64,000 nucleotides of DNA from Candidatus Saccharimonadota bacterium (lineage in GTDB: Bacteria > Patescibacteriota > Saccharimonadia > Saccharimonadales > Saccharimonadaceae): contig JAQBRS010000005.1 in the NCBI GenBank assembly GCA_028286395.1, forward strand, positions 231,725-295,724, in the 5' to 3' direction. Of this stretch, positions 55,584 to 63,969 are shown piece after piece (positions within the stretch are counted from its first letter, which is position 1; every line of letters begins with the position of its first letter). Made by a program: the position numbers and the translations under genes. A model generated the notes under the pieces. It made no database searches and was not told the origin of the DNA. It saw nothing but the letters and a program-made list of their open reading frames with translations.

Positions 55584-58500
55584 CTAGGTGTGTGGAACAT
55601 TTAATGTAGGCGCACCAGCAGCGGGTGGCGCACCGATCAGCCCATTCAACTGAGCAACTGCTTTAGCGCTGTTATTGAGTTTACCGCTAATCTCGGCAGA
55701 GTCTCGAATACCTTGTGCTGCACGCTGTAGCGCCTCGAGGTATGAAGGATCTGGATCCGTTGGGTTCGTTGCCTTTTCTCTTGCGATTGCAATCGCAGTT
55801 GCCCGTGCGTCATCGTTCATAGTTGCAAAGGCTTCGGCTGTGTACTTACCCTCACCAATCGCAGCCTTAACTGCACTTTCTTGATCAAACTTACCTTGAG
55901 AGATTTCATCGACACGTTTGCCAGCAAGTGCCGGATCTTTGCCGGCAAGTCCATTTTGGGCCACACCGTTTGCAATACTTTGGCTGAACTTCTCGAGGTC
56001 TCTCCCCTTTGCAGAAGAAGCAATAATTTCCGCCTGTTCGCCATATGAACCAACACGCATTTGTTCTTGAATAGCGGCTCGTTGCATGACATCACCGCTC
56101 AAAACCTGATCAGGCTTGCCGTCTCGCTTGATAGTAACGGAACCCTTTGTTGCAAGGTCGTGTCTCTCTTTTCCGCTAATATTCGAGTTAACAAAGACGC
56201 CTTTCGCAGCTTCGAGCTCTTCATTTTCGGCTTTCAAACTTGCTGCGGTCGCTGACTTAATAAGTGAGTCTTGTCCAGCTATACCGGCAGGAGTAACTGA
56301 TATACCCCTAGCAAGTGCACCGGCAAGACCACCCTTCGTAATTCGATTCGCAAATGACCTGCCTCGATATGCTTCTTGACCGGCTTTCTTGTAGGCTCGG
56401 CTGCGACCAAGCAAACTTCCCGTGTTTGATTCTTTGACTTTCTTGCCAAGATTTCCGTTTGCACGACTCGCGAGTTTACCTGCCATTTGTCCGAGAACGG
56501 GAATGCCATCAAGTGATTTCTTCAACAGAACCGGAACAACAAACAATGGAAGCACAAGAATGGCGGCTGCAATGACCTGTCCAAATAAGTCACCCCCACC
56601 ACTGGCGGATGCCTTGTATACCTGTGCATCCGTAAGAATTTGTGAGGCAAGTTGTGATGCACCAAAGACGAGTGCGATTATTGGGAACAGTAGCAACATT
56701 GCGGTCAACATTTTCCGCCACTGGGTAAACAGCTTTTCGGTGTTTGGCAGGAGGAATGCAACAAACGCGAGTGGCGAAATAACAATCAGCAAGATAATAA
56801 TTGCCTGACGTGCAACCAGTATAAACAAAATCATAATAAGAGCGATAACCGCAGCTAGTAGGATAGGGATAAGCGTTGAGAGCATTGCATACCCAGCGAC
56901 ACCAACGATGGTTGTTGCTATTACGGTTCCGGCAATCGTAGCGAAACCACCCTTCCCTGTATTAAATGGACTTGCCGCAAGTGTATCGAGCGAGGTTGTA
57001 TTAGCAACCTTGTTCGTGATTCCATTGAATACGTCTTTTATTGAGTAACCGAGTATATTTGAGATGTCCACCGCTAATTGACTAACAAAGAACGACAGAT
57101 TTACTAATATGGCGGCGATAATGAGTCTCGGCAACATCTTCTTCACTCCGTAGTTTGAGACACCAACACTTGTCAGTTGCGAGAAGATGATGATAAGGAA
57201 GATAATTACGAAAACGACGTTTGCGACAGTACGCATGATTGACCACGCAGTAAAGGTCCCATTATCTGCGCTGGTATTGAGTACCTGCGGGTCCGTCCTT
57301 AAGAAGTTGTCTGCCAGGAACCCGAACGCCCCGTCGGCAATATTCGCCATAAATGTAATAACCGGACAGATAATCCAGCCGATACCCTCGATGACACATG
57401 AGGATTTTCCGTCGGGGTTAGTATTTTGCGAACTATCAGCACCAAGAACCGCACCCTGGCCTGGCGTCGTGATATATGAACCGTACTTAGTTGCAGGATC
57501 TTTATTGGCTGCAATCATGGTGGCTGCGTCAGCAACAATTGAGTTTGCCCAGCCGTAAGTATTTTTCGCAAGACCCACGCAAGTACTGATGTCAGGCGAA
57601 CCACCAGCTGGATTTTCTGCGAGCGGGATAGCCTTTGACCAGTCGGCTTTGGCTATTTTATACACCCAGTCTTCTTTACCCCAAGTCGTTCCATTAACTA
57701 GGTGGACGATTAAGTAATCTTTATTTGGACTCCATGTGGTCGAACTTCCATACGGATTTCCATTGTTATTCGTCGCAGCAGGTTGTGGAATGCCGTCGTT
57801 ATTCGTATATAGCTTTTTTTCATCGGCTGTCAGGTCCGATACTTTTTTGTATGGCTTTGCGTTACACGCAGCAGGCAGCTCAATATTAACTTGTGCACGG
57901 AAGTACATAAGTCCAGGATTTTTACTGATATTTGGCGCGAGTGCGCCGTAGTTATTGTTCTTAATTGTTGTCTGGAAGTTACTTACGACTTTTGAGCTCG
58001 ATGTATCGATACCATAGGTTTGGTTCCCTGTGGCTTTACAGCTTTGATCATATGAAGTTGTACCCGTGCAATTTTGCTCTTTCTGAAGCGTATAACCGAC
58101 ACTTTGGATAAAGTTTTCGTAATCACCTGACGAATAGCCCCAAAGAGTTAATGCGGGCCCGATCATCGTACTACATTGTTGCTGTGCATCGGTGCCATCG
58201 ATGATGTACCCCGTCTGATATACGCCGGTTCCGAGCCATGATTTCGGAGTGGTAACATCTCCTGTCGCAATAAAGATATTCCACTGGTTCGTGTAGCCCA
58301 CGCCACCAACAAAGCCATTTCGTGAACAGTTTGAAAGCGCCGCATAATATGAGTACGATTTAATTTGGTTAATCGGCGTCATGTTAGAGGCTGCTTTTGT
58401 GTCTTTTGGTGTACAGGTGCCAGTTGTACCTTGACCTCCTGGGCCGCTATTCACCGTGCTCCAGGTTCCGCCGGCCGCAACACACCCTGCCTGAGTGCTG

Positions 58501-58598
58501 TTATCAGCAAATGCATTTTGGGATGAGGCAAAAAGCCCAAATGCCGAGACAATGAGGGCGCCTATGATAACAAGATGTCGAAGTTGTCTGTTTTTCAT
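55584..58598 (-). CDS. VirB6/TrbL-like multi-pass secretion channel protein with large outer domain
   Basis: 1004 aa. A signal peptide (about 1-31, AFA cut) is followed by a Cys-containing outer domain (about 32-410) with repeated aromatic/Asn-rich stretches, then six to eight membrane segments (about 430-710: FIIIFSQLTSVGV, PRLIIAAILVNLSFFV and similar) and a charged, helical cytoplasmic tail (about 720-1004). This is the VirB6/TrbL arrangement, extended by an unusual outer domain. A Shine-Dalgarno (AGGTAGGG) precedes the ATG. It likely forms the inner-membrane part of the channel. Confidence 0.85.
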   Translation of the reverse strand: MKNRQLRHLVIIGALIVSAFGLFASSQNAFADNSTQAGCVAAGGTWSTVNSGPGGQGTTGTCTPKDTKAASNMTPINQIKSYSYYAALSNCSRNGFVGGVGYTNQWNIFIATGDVTTPKSWLGTGVYQTGYIIDGTDAQQQCSTMIGPALTLWGYSSGDYENFIQSVGYTLQKEQNCTGTTSYDQSCKATGNQTYGIDTSSSKVVSNFQTTIKNNNYGALAPNISKNPGLMYFRAQVNIELPAACNAKPYKKVSDLTADEKKLYTNNDGIPQPAATNNNGNPYGSSTTWSPNKDYLIVHLVNGTTWGKEDWVYKIAKADWSKAIPLAENPAGGSPDISTCVGLAKNTYGWANSIVADAATMIAANKDPATKYGSYITTPGQGAVLGADSSQNTNPDGKSSCVIEGIGWIICPVITFMANIADGAFGFLADNFLRTDPQVLNTSADNGTFTAWSIMRTVANVVFVIIFLIIIFSQLTSVGVSNYGVKKMLPRLIIAAILVNLSFFVSQLAVDISNILGYSIKDVFNGITNKVANTTSLDTLAASPFNTGKGGFATIAGTVIATTIVGVAGYAMLSTLIPILLAAVIALIMILFILVARQAIIILLIVISPLAFVAFLLPNTEKLFTQWRKMLTAMLLLFPIIALVFGASQLASQILTDAQVYKASASGGGDLFGQVIAAAILVLPLFVVPVLLKKSLDGIPVLGQMAGKLASRANGNLGKKVKESNTGSLLGRSRAYKKAGQEAYRGRSFANRITKGGLAGALARGISVTPAGIAGQDSLIKSATAASLKAENEELEAAKGVFVNSNISGKERHDLATKGSVTIKRDGKPDQVLSGDVMQRAAIQEQMRVGSYGEQAEIIASSAKGRDLEKFSQSIANGVAQNGLAGKDPALAGKRVDEISQGKFDQESAVKAAIGEGKYTAEAFATMNDDARATAIAIAREKATNPTDPDPSYLEALQRAAQGIRDSAEISGKLNNSAKAVAQLNGLIGAPPAAGAPTLNVPHT

Positions 58599-58624
58599 AC
58601 CCTACCTGGGGTTAATTAAACAGC

Positions 58625-58659
58625 AAAAACCCCCGAAAAGCTAGTGCTTATCAGGGGTT
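58625..58659 (-). terminator. Terminator or attenuator before the VirB6-like gene
   Basis: On the minus strand AACCCC pairs with GGGGTT, with an inner AAGC/GCTT pair and a TAGT-type loop, followed by five T. It lies between the stop at 58680 and the VirB6-like start at 58598. Confidence 0.7.
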
Positions 58660-58679
58660 GTATATTTTGCAGGGGTATT

Positions 58680-59621
58680 TTATTGATTAACGCCGACGGT
58701 GATTGGAAAGATCGATGTTTCGCCGGTGATTGACTTCACTTCTTGAAGGCTAAATCGGGTATTGCCATCAACTCCTGATGTTTCACCATGAGTGGCTATA
58801 GTGAATGTGCCGTCGCTATTGGTGACACTATTAGTTACTGTTTCAACTTCATCAATAATTTGCGTATTAACACTCCAGGTATCAATTTGTGTATCCAGGC
58901 GAACTGTCGCTACCGCATCATTTGATAGCAAAGATAACATCTTGTGTTGTGTAAGGGTGTTAACAAAAATACCGTCGGGGTGTTGCTCTTTCAATGAAGA
59001 AAGTACTGCAAAAGTAAGGTCTTGTTGATTAACGATACCTTGCGGTGTCTTAGTATCTGCATTCTGGTAAAGGCTGCTACGACCAGCTTGATCGAGGCGA
59101 TACTTGGTGATGCCTAGGTTATTGTCATATACAAACTTTGCAAAAGTCCGTTGATCAGCAAGTGGCATTTCGCGGAATGAATCGATGTCCATTGCATCCC
59201 ATGCTTTAATTTGTGCTTTTTCTGCGGGTGAAAGTGTTTCAAAAGAGCCAAGTTCTACAACGCTTTTAGGAAGTACCTTTACGTTAACTTCACCGCCTTG
59301 TGGTGGTTTCGCCGTTTCGCTTGCGCCAGGAGTTGCAGGGGCGGTTGCGACAGCGTGGTGTTCAGAACCAGGCGTCACCGCGCTTCCAAGTTCGACAGCA
59401 CCAAATACGAGTCCTGCGGTTGCGGCGGTACCACCTGCGATAAGACCAACCCTACCGAGTGTTGATTCCCATGCTTTTCGGAAAAAACCCGTTGCGTGCT
59501 CTGGAAGGACAACGTCAGGCTGTGCGCTAACTGTATCTTTCTGTTCCGTACCACCACTAATAGTAGGGGTTGTAATTTGATTGAGATTTGGACGTTCGAA
59601 ATTGTTGCTTGGTTCTGACAC
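58680..59621 (-). CDS. Membrane-anchored protein of unknown function beside the secretion genes
   Basis: 313 aa from a GTG with AAAGGA 9 nt upstream. A Pro/Thr/Gln-rich cytoplasmic N-terminus (about 1-48), one membrane segment (about 55-80) and an outer helical domain (about 110-313) follow; no cysteine and no catalytic motif are seen. Its leader is long, about 85 nt, with TTTACT-17-TATATT upstream. It heads the leftward secretion block, separated from virB6 by a terminator. Function unknown. Confidence 0.7.
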   Translation of the reverse strand: MSEPSNNFERPNLNQITTPTISGGTEQKDTVSAQPDVVLPEHATGFFRKAWESTLGRVGLIAGGTAATAGLVFGAVELGSAVTPGSEHHAVATAPATPGASETAKPPQGGEVNVKVLPKSVVELGSFETLSPAEKAQIKAWDAMDIDSFREMPLADQRTFAKFVYDNNLGITKYRLDQAGRSSLYQNADTKTPQGIVNQQDLTFAVLSSLKEQHPDGIFVNTLTQHKMLSLLSNDAVATVRLDTQIDTWSVNTQIIDEVETVTNSVTNSDGTFTIATHGETSGVDGNTRFSLQEVKSITGETSIFPITVGVNQ

Positions 59622-59796
59622 TTTGCGTGTTCCTTTCGCGCTTGGCGACTATTGTATGTATCGACTTGGGCTCTTTCGCAACTTCAGCGCCTGTGGCACT
59701 TTGTTATCGTTAATATAGCATAAAAGTGTGAAAAAGTAAATAGCTTATGTATGCAAACTTGCAAAAAAGCAAGGAACGTCGTAATTTATAGATAGT

Positions 59797-60222
59797 ATGA
59801 AGATAAAACAAACAGTAAAAACAGTGGTTGCAAGTTTGCTTTTGCTAATCGGCTTAGTAGCATTTACGGCCCCGACGACAGCATTTGCGGCGGCCACCAC
59901 TGTTACACCGGGTAAAAATGGGTGTGAAACCGAGACCTCTATTATTAAATGTAATAACGTCGATGTGACTAAGCCGGGTGTTCAAAACACTGGACTATGG
60001 AGTCTTCTCTTAACGGCAATTAATATCCTCACTGCTGGTGTCGGTATTGCGGCGGTTGGGGGTATTGTATACGGTGCAATCCTTTACACCTCTGCGGGGG
60101 GTAGTCCTGAGCAGGTGAAAAAAGCTATGGGTATTATTACAAACGTCGTTATTGGCGTCATTGCCTATGCGGTGATGTATTCGGTACTTAACTTCCTTAT
60201 CCCTGGAGGTATATTCAACTAA
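59797..60222 (+). CDS. VirB2/TrbC-like pilin subunit (copy 1)
   Basis: 141 aa. A signal peptide (about 1-31, AFA cut), a short Cys-containing mature N-terminus and two membrane helices (about 68-92 and 108-134) joined by a SAGGSPEQVKKAM loop, the VirB2/TrbC pilin layout. Stop and the next start overlap (TAATG). VirB2 proteins form the pilus or the channel lining. The two-helix unit recurs in four neighbouring genes. Confidence 0.85.
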   Translation: MKIKQTVKTVVASLLLLIGLVAFTAPTTAFAAATTVTPGKNGCETETSIIKCNNVDVTKPGVQNTGLWSLLLTAINILTAGVGIAAVGGIVYGAILYTSAGGSPEQVKKAMGIITNVVIGVIAYAVMYSVLNFLIPGGIFN

Positions 60223-60932
60223 TGAAACGTATCAAAAAAATATTTATTGCGTTCATCTTTATTGCTTTTCTTGCGGCACCTGCTTTTGCGGTTGTTACTC
60301 CGCAAACCAGCTATGCCGCATCGACTCCTGCTGACTGTGAAAAGCCGATCCTCGGTATTCAGCCTTGGTTTAAGGGACTGACAACTGTCACAAAGGGTCA
60401 ATGTGGCATCATCTCACCTGACGGCACAACAATCGATTTAAAAGGATTCATTTGGCGCGTCGCCCTTAACGTCATCGGTATGGCGTTGACCGTTGTCGGT
60501 TATATCGCCTTCTTTTTCATTATCTTCGGTGGCTTCCAGTTTCTAACAGGTGGAAATAACCCAAGTCAGATTGAAAAAGCGCGAAAGACACTCTTTAACG
60601 CCATAATCGGACTGGTTATATCGATCGCCGCTGTTGCGGTGGTGAACTTAATATTCAACGTTGTAGGTCCTGTCAGCACCGTGAATGGCATAACTCTTCC
60701 GGCTCAAAGTGCGGATACGGTATTGAAGAACGGATTGAATATTGTTTACGGACTCGTCGGTGTTGTTGCGGTTATTGTCATTATCATCGGTGGTATTACG
60801 TATGCAACATCTTCTGGTGACTCGGCGAAGGTGACAAGGGGTAAGAATCTCCTTCTGTACGCTATTGTGGGTCTGGCTGTCGTGTTCTCTGCGTTTGCGC
60901 TTACCAACTATGTATTCTTGAGGTTTAAATAA
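60222..60932 (+). CDS. Double VirB2/TrbC-like pilin (copy 2, two units in one protein)
   Basis: 236 aa. A signal peptide (about 1-29) is followed by two consecutive pilin units, each of two membrane helices. Unit one (about 80-145) has the loop TGGNNPSQIEKARKTLFNA, and unit two (about 170-232) has SSGDSAKVTRGKNLLLYA. A TAATG overlap with copy 1 and another with copy 3 suggests coupled translation. A tandem fusion within the array; function as a pilin or as a linker between pilin types is inferred. Confidence 0.85.
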   Translation: MKRIKKIFIAFIFIAFLAAPAFAVVTPQTSYAASTPADCEKPILGIQPWFKGLTTVTKGQCGIISPDGTTIDLKGFIWRVALNVIGMALTVVGYIAFFFIIFGGFQFLTGGNNPSQIEKARKTLFNAIIGLVISIAAVAVVNLIFNVVGPVSTVNGITLPAQSADTVLKNGLNIVYGLVGVVAVIVIIIGGITYATSSGDSAKVTRGKNLLLYAIVGLAVVFSAFALTNYVFLRFK

Positions 60933-61306
60933 TGAATAAGATTAGAAACTTTGTCTTGGTCCTTGGTGTCATACTGGGCATCGGATTGCTTGCCCCTACT
61001 GGTGCACATGCGATTGATGCAATCGCTGACCAGTGTAAGGGTGTCACCGACTCTGCTGTTTGTGCAAAGCAGGGTTCAAATGCAAACGATATCATCAAAA
61101 CAGTTATCAACGTCCTTCTCTTCATCGTCGGGGCTATATCGGTGGTGATGCTTATCGTCGGTGGATTGCTGTATACGACATCCGCAGGAGACTCTGCGCG
61201 GGTGACGAGGGCAAAGAATACTGTTATGTATGCCATCGTCGGTCTCGTCGTCTCATTTCTGGCGTTTGCGATCGTTAACTATGTCATAAAGGTATTTTTC
61301 AAGTAA
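60932..61306 (+). CDS. VirB2/TrbC-like pilin subunit (copy 3)
   Basis: 124 aa. Signal peptide (about 1-25, AHA cut), two cysteines near the new N-terminus and the two-helix unit with the motif SAGDSARVTRAKNTVMYAIVG. The helices read VLLFIVGAISVVMLIVGG and AIVGLVVSFLAFAIVNYV. The start overlaps the stop of copy 2. Last gene of the three-gene coupled unit. Confidence 0.88.
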   Translation: MNKIRNFVLVLGVILGIGLLAPTGAHAIDAIADQCKGVTDSAVCAKQGSNANDIIKTVINVLLFIVGAISVVMLIVGGLLYTTSAGDSARVTRAKNTVMYAIVGLVVSFLAFAIVNYVIKVFFK

Positions 61307-61315
61307 CGTTTACCC

Positions 61316-61344
61316 TTAACAAACCGCAGTATATCTGCTATAAC
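61316..61344 (+). promoter_or_regulatory. Promoter TTAACA-17-TATAAC of pilin copy 4
   Basis: -35 TTAACA (61316-61321), 17-nt spacer, -10 TATAAC (61339-61344). An AAAGGA ribosome site follows about 12 nt before the ATG. Confidence 0.75.
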
Positions 61345-61381
61345 AGTACCAAGAGATTCTATAAGAAAGGAATATCATCAA

Positions 61382-61774
61382 ATGAAAATTTCAAAAAAAG
61401 CGCTCGCTAGCTTCGCAGGTTCAACTGCCCTAGCCCTCGTAGCAGTATTTGTTCCAACAAGCGGAACCGTATTTGCACAAAACGCCGCACAGGACGGTAT
61501 TAACGCCGCTAACCCTGGTGGAAACGTTCCTCAGAACCTATTTACTGGTTCAAACCCACTCTTTACGACAATCGTAAACGTTCTATTGTTCGTAATCGGT
61601 GCTATTTCTGTGATCATGTTGATCATTGGTGGTATTCGTTACACAATCTCTGCTGGTGACAGTGGAAATGTAACAGCTGCAAAGAACACAATTATGTATG
61701 CGATTATCGGACTAGTTGTTGCCTTCTTGGCGTTCGCGGTTGTGAACTGGGTTCTCGGCGCACTTACAAAGTAG
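61382..61774 (+). CDS. VirB2/TrbC-like pilin subunit (copy 4, separately transcribed)
   Basis: 130 aa. Signal peptide (about 1-30, FAQ cut), then the two-helix unit with SAGDSGNVTAAKNTIMYAI. Unlike copies 1-3 it has its own good promoter, a strong Shine-Dalgarno and a terminator directly behind, which marks it as the likely most abundant isoform. No cysteine is present, in contrast to copies 1-3. Confidence 0.88.
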   Translation: MKISKKALASFAGSTALALVAVFVPTSGTVFAQNAAQDGINAANPGGNVPQNLFTGSNPLFTTIVNVLLFVIGAISVIMLIIGGIRYTISAGDSGNVTAAKNTIMYAIIGLVVAFLAFAVVNWVLGALTK

Positions 61775-61801
61775 TTGTTTCAAAACCTTTACTATAGAAT
61801 T

Positions 61802-61828
61802 AAAACTCCGGATATTCTCCGGAGTTTT
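61802..61828 (+). terminator. Terminator after pilin copy 4
   Basis: AAAACTCCGG pairs with CCGGAGTTTT around a 7-nt loop, 28 nt after the stop. Confidence 0.85.
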
Positions 61829-61854
61829 CTTTGTCCTCTATTTCTCGGACGTAA

Positions 61855-61886
61855 AACAAAAACTCCCGGTTAAAGGAGTTTTTGTT
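61855..61886. terminator. Bidirectional terminator between pilin copy 4 and hsp20
   Basis: A perfect 12-bp stem (AACAAAAACTCC with GGAGTTTTTGTT) around an 8-nt loop, with T-runs on both strands. Confidence 0.8.
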
Positions 61887-61912
61887 AATAATCAACTAAG
61901 ATTAATGAACTA

Positions 61913-62377
61913 TTATTGAACTTGGATCTTCTTTGCTTGTTCTTGTCGGATCTTCGTAAAGGTAATCGTGAGAACGCCGTCTTTTAGGACTGCTTCTACT
62001 TCGTCTTCCTTCACGCTGACAGGCAATGCGAGTGTTCGGCTGAACTCTCCCCAGTAACATTCTTGAATGTGCCAGTTAGTCGCACCTTCATCGTCACCAC
62101 TACTGAGTGTTCCGCTGATCGTCAAGATGCCGTCACTAATGCTGACATCGAGCTCCTCTTTGTTTACACCTGCAGTACGAGCTTTCACGACGAGCTTTTC
62201 GTCAGTTTCGTATACATCTACAGCTAGTTGGCCAGGAAATTCTTCTTCACTGTCATCCCAAGTGTCGTCAGTCGTAGCTGGCGCTGGTGCGTCAGATGAT
62301 GAGAGATCGTCGTCGCTCAAAAAAGCGGCAGCAAGTTCATCTTCAATTAATAGGTCTTCGTTTTGTTTGCGGGCCAT
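61913..62377 (-). CDS. Small heat-shock protein Hsp20
   Basis: 154 aa from the ATG at 62377, preceded by GGAGG at 6 nt. A very acidic N-terminal arm (about 1-48, many Asp and Glu) is followed by the alpha-crystallin domain (about 52-145) with AVDVYETDEKLVVKA, the GVNKEELDVSISDGILTI stretch and DGVLTITFTKI, and a C-terminal IQV of the IxI/V type. It binds unfolding proteins. Promoter TTGATT-17-TATAAT. It divides pilin copy 4 from comF. Confidence 0.94.
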   Translation of the reverse strand: MARKQNEDLLIEDELAAAFLSDDDLSSSDAPAPATTDDTWDDSEEEFPGQLAVDVYETDEKLVVKARTAGVNKEELDVSISDGILTISGTLSSGDDEGATNWHIQECYWGEFSRTLALPVSVKEDEVEAVLKDGVLTITFTKIRQEQAKKIQVQ

Positions 62378-62423
62378 GATATCCTCCACTTTCTCTAGGC
62401 TAATTTGACAAATAGTCCTTCGT

Positions 62424-62452
62424 ATTATAACGGGCACCTTCACTATAATCAA
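62424..62452. promoter_or_regulatory. Interleaved hsp20 and comF promoters
   Basis: On the minus strand a -35 TTGATT (62447-62452) and -10 TATAAT (62424-62429) are spaced 17 nt for hsp20. The plus-strand -10 TATAAT of comF (62444-62449) overlaps the hsp20 -35 box. Confidence 0.65.
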
Positions 62453-62462
62453 CCAGATACTT

Positions 62463-63146
62463 ATGCTAAACGTAAAAAACACAATACTCGACAGCCTTCT
62501 TGCAGTGGTCGCGCCGCACCTCTGTTCTGGCTGTGGTCAAATTGGGTCGACTTTTTGTGATAATTGTAAATATAACATCATTGACGAGCCAATTTCGGCA
62601 TGTATTTTATGCGAAAAGCCAAGCTCTCAAGGGGTCTGCGCTGACCATAAAACAGCATTTAATCAAGCATGGATTGTGGGTATGCGAAGTGGCGCACTAC
62701 AACGGCTCGTCGGTGGATTTAAGTTTCGGAATATGAAAGCATCTTATAAAGATCTTGCTGACCTGCTCCATAAACGGTTGCCGCAACTTCCCCACTTAAC
62801 TGTATTTGTTCCCATACCTACAACGCCTGTTCATATACGAGAACGAGGCTATGATCACATGCTTCTCGTTGCAAGGGGACTTGGTCGATTGAGGCACTTA
62901 CCTGTCGAGCAGTTTCTTGTACGCGATAACTTCCTTGTTCAACACCGCGCGAATCGTAAGGATAGGTTTGCGCAAGCAGCAACGGCATTTAAAGTGAAGG
63001 GTATTATTGATCCAAACAGTACGTATATCCTTCTGGATGATGTCATAACAACAGGGTCGACAATCTTGCAAGCCGCGCTGTTATTGAAGCAGGCTGGTGC
63101 GACGACTATTTGGGTGGCAGCAACTTCGCGTCAACCTCTCGACTGA
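62463..63146 (+). CDS. comF: ComF-family phosphoribosyltransferase-like protein
   Basis: 227 aa, usual length. The N-terminal zinc finger has two Cys pairs (CSGCG and CDNC; further CILC) and the C-terminal PRTase-like fold has the PRPP loop ILLDDVITTGST (about 193-204), preceded by ERGYDH. ComF works in DNA uptake in naturally competent bacteria. Its nearness to the type IV secretion block fits a DNA-transfer role, though ComF is often chromosomal and unlinked. It ends with TGA, overlapping the tRNA-Ser promoter. Confidence 0.92.
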   Translation: MLNVKNTILDSLLAVVAPHLCSGCGQIGSTFCDNCKYNIIDEPISACILCEKPSSQGVCADHKTAFNQAWIVGMRSGALQRLVGGFKFRNMKASYKDLADLLHKRLPQLPHLTVFVPIPTTPVHIRERGYDHMLLVARGLGRLRHLPVEQFLVRDNFLVQHRANRKDRFAQAATAFKVKGIIDPNSTYILLDDVITTGSTILQAALLLKQAGATTIWVAATSRQPLD

Positions 63147-63167
63147 TCTGTGCATATCTGTTAAAAT
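63139..63167 (+). promoter_or_regulatory. tRNA-Ser(TGA) promoter TCGACT-17-TAAAAT
   Basis: -35 TCGACT (63139-63144), 17-nt spacer, -10 TAAAAT (63162-63167), 19 nt before the tRNA. It overlaps the end of comF. Confidence 0.6.
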
Positions 63168-63186
63168 AGCCAAAGTTCTTTCATCT

Positions 63187-63274
63187 GGAGGGGTCGCATA
63201 GTGGTTTAGTGCACCGGTCTTGAAAACCGGAGTGGGGCAACTCACCGAGATTTCGAATCACTCCCCCTCCGCCA
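63187..63274 (+). tRNA. tRNA-Ser (anticodon TGA)
   Basis: 88 nt with encoded CCA. The acceptor stem GGAGGGG pairs with CCCCTCC, the anticodon stem-loop CCGGT-CTTGAAA-ACCGG gives anticodon TGA, a long variable arm typical of serine tRNAs follows, and the T-arm is TTCGAAT. The discriminator is G. Confidence 0.94.
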
Positions 63275-63285
63275 GATTGAATATA

Positions 63286-63319
63286 AAAAACGACCGTTTC
63301 TATATGAAGGGTCGTTTTT
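63286..63319. terminator. Bidirectional terminator
   Basis: AAAAACGACC pairs with GGTCGTTTTT around a 14-nt loop. It can end both tRNA-Ser(TGA) and pilin copy 5. Confidence 0.8.
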
Positions 63320-63338
63320 GTTTTAGAGAAATAAAGAT

Positions 63339-63743
63339 TTACGTGTTTGTGAAGCCAGCGCCTGAGCCTGGAGCGAGGCTGTTTATGACGAAATTAATGG
63401 CCCCATACGCAAGGAATGCAACGATAAGCCCGACAATGGCATAAAGAACGGTGTTTTTTGCTGCGGTTACTGCAGTCGAGTTACCCGCCGAAATAACATA
63501 GCGAAGTCCACCAAAAATCAACATGATAACGCTGAGAGCGCCAACGATAAAAAGAAGAATATTGGTGATAGTAGTAATGACTCCACTGCCGCCAAATAGT
63601 TCTGCCGGTTGGCCGTTACCCCTTGCTGCATTCACGCCATCAAAAACAGTCAGGGCTGATGAGTCTTGGGCGATAAAGAGAGATGCGACGAATACGAGAA
63701 CGGTTGCAAGCAGTAATGGAGTGAATTTTCGTAAGGTCTTCAT
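63339..63743 (-). CDS. VirB2/TrbC-like pilin subunit (copy 5)
   Basis: 134 aa. Signal peptide (about 1-30), then the same two-helix unit (SAGNSTAVTAAKNTVLYAIVG; helices ILLFIVGALSVIMLIFGG and LIVAFLAYGAINFVI). AAGGAG lies 9 nt before the ATG, with TATACT further up. It is the only pilin of the array read leftward and is flanked by two serine tRNAs. No cysteine, like copy 4. Confidence 0.88.
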   Translation of the reverse strand: MKTLRKFTPLLLATVLVFVASLFIAQDSSALTVFDGVNAARGNGQPAELFGGSGVITTITNILLFIVGALSVIMLIFGGLRYVISAGNSTAVTAAKNTVLYAIVGLIVAFLAYGAINFVINSLAPGSGAGFTNT

Positions 63744-63832
63744 TCCGCTTCTCCTTTTAGTATATTAAACAATTATATTTTAATTGTAGCAAATGGTCGT
63801 ATCAAAATCTAGTCGTCACATCTGTTTTATGC

Positions 63833-63838
63833 TACAAT
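63833..63838 (+). promoter_or_regulatory. -10 box TACAAT of tRNA-Ser(GCT)
   Basis: TACAAT lies 38 nt before the tRNA; the -35 is not clear. A small AGCCT...AGGCC stem lies between box and tRNA. Confidence 0.4.
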
Positions 63839-63876
63839 CGTTCAAGTCGTAAGCCTGTAAAAAAGGCCTCCGATAT

Positions 63877-63969
63877 GGAGGAGTACCCAAGTGGCTGAAG
63901 GGGATGGTTTGCTAAATCATTAGTCTGGGGAAACCTGGAGCGAGAGTTCGAATCTCTCCTCCTCCGCCA
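63877..63969 (+). tRNA. tRNA-Ser (anticodon GCT)
   Basis: 93 nt with encoded CCA. The acceptor stem GGAGGAG pairs with CTCCTCC, the loop TTGCTAA carries anticodon GCT, a long variable arm follows, and the T-loop is TTCGAAT. The window ends 31 nt beyond it with no further feature. Confidence 0.94.
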
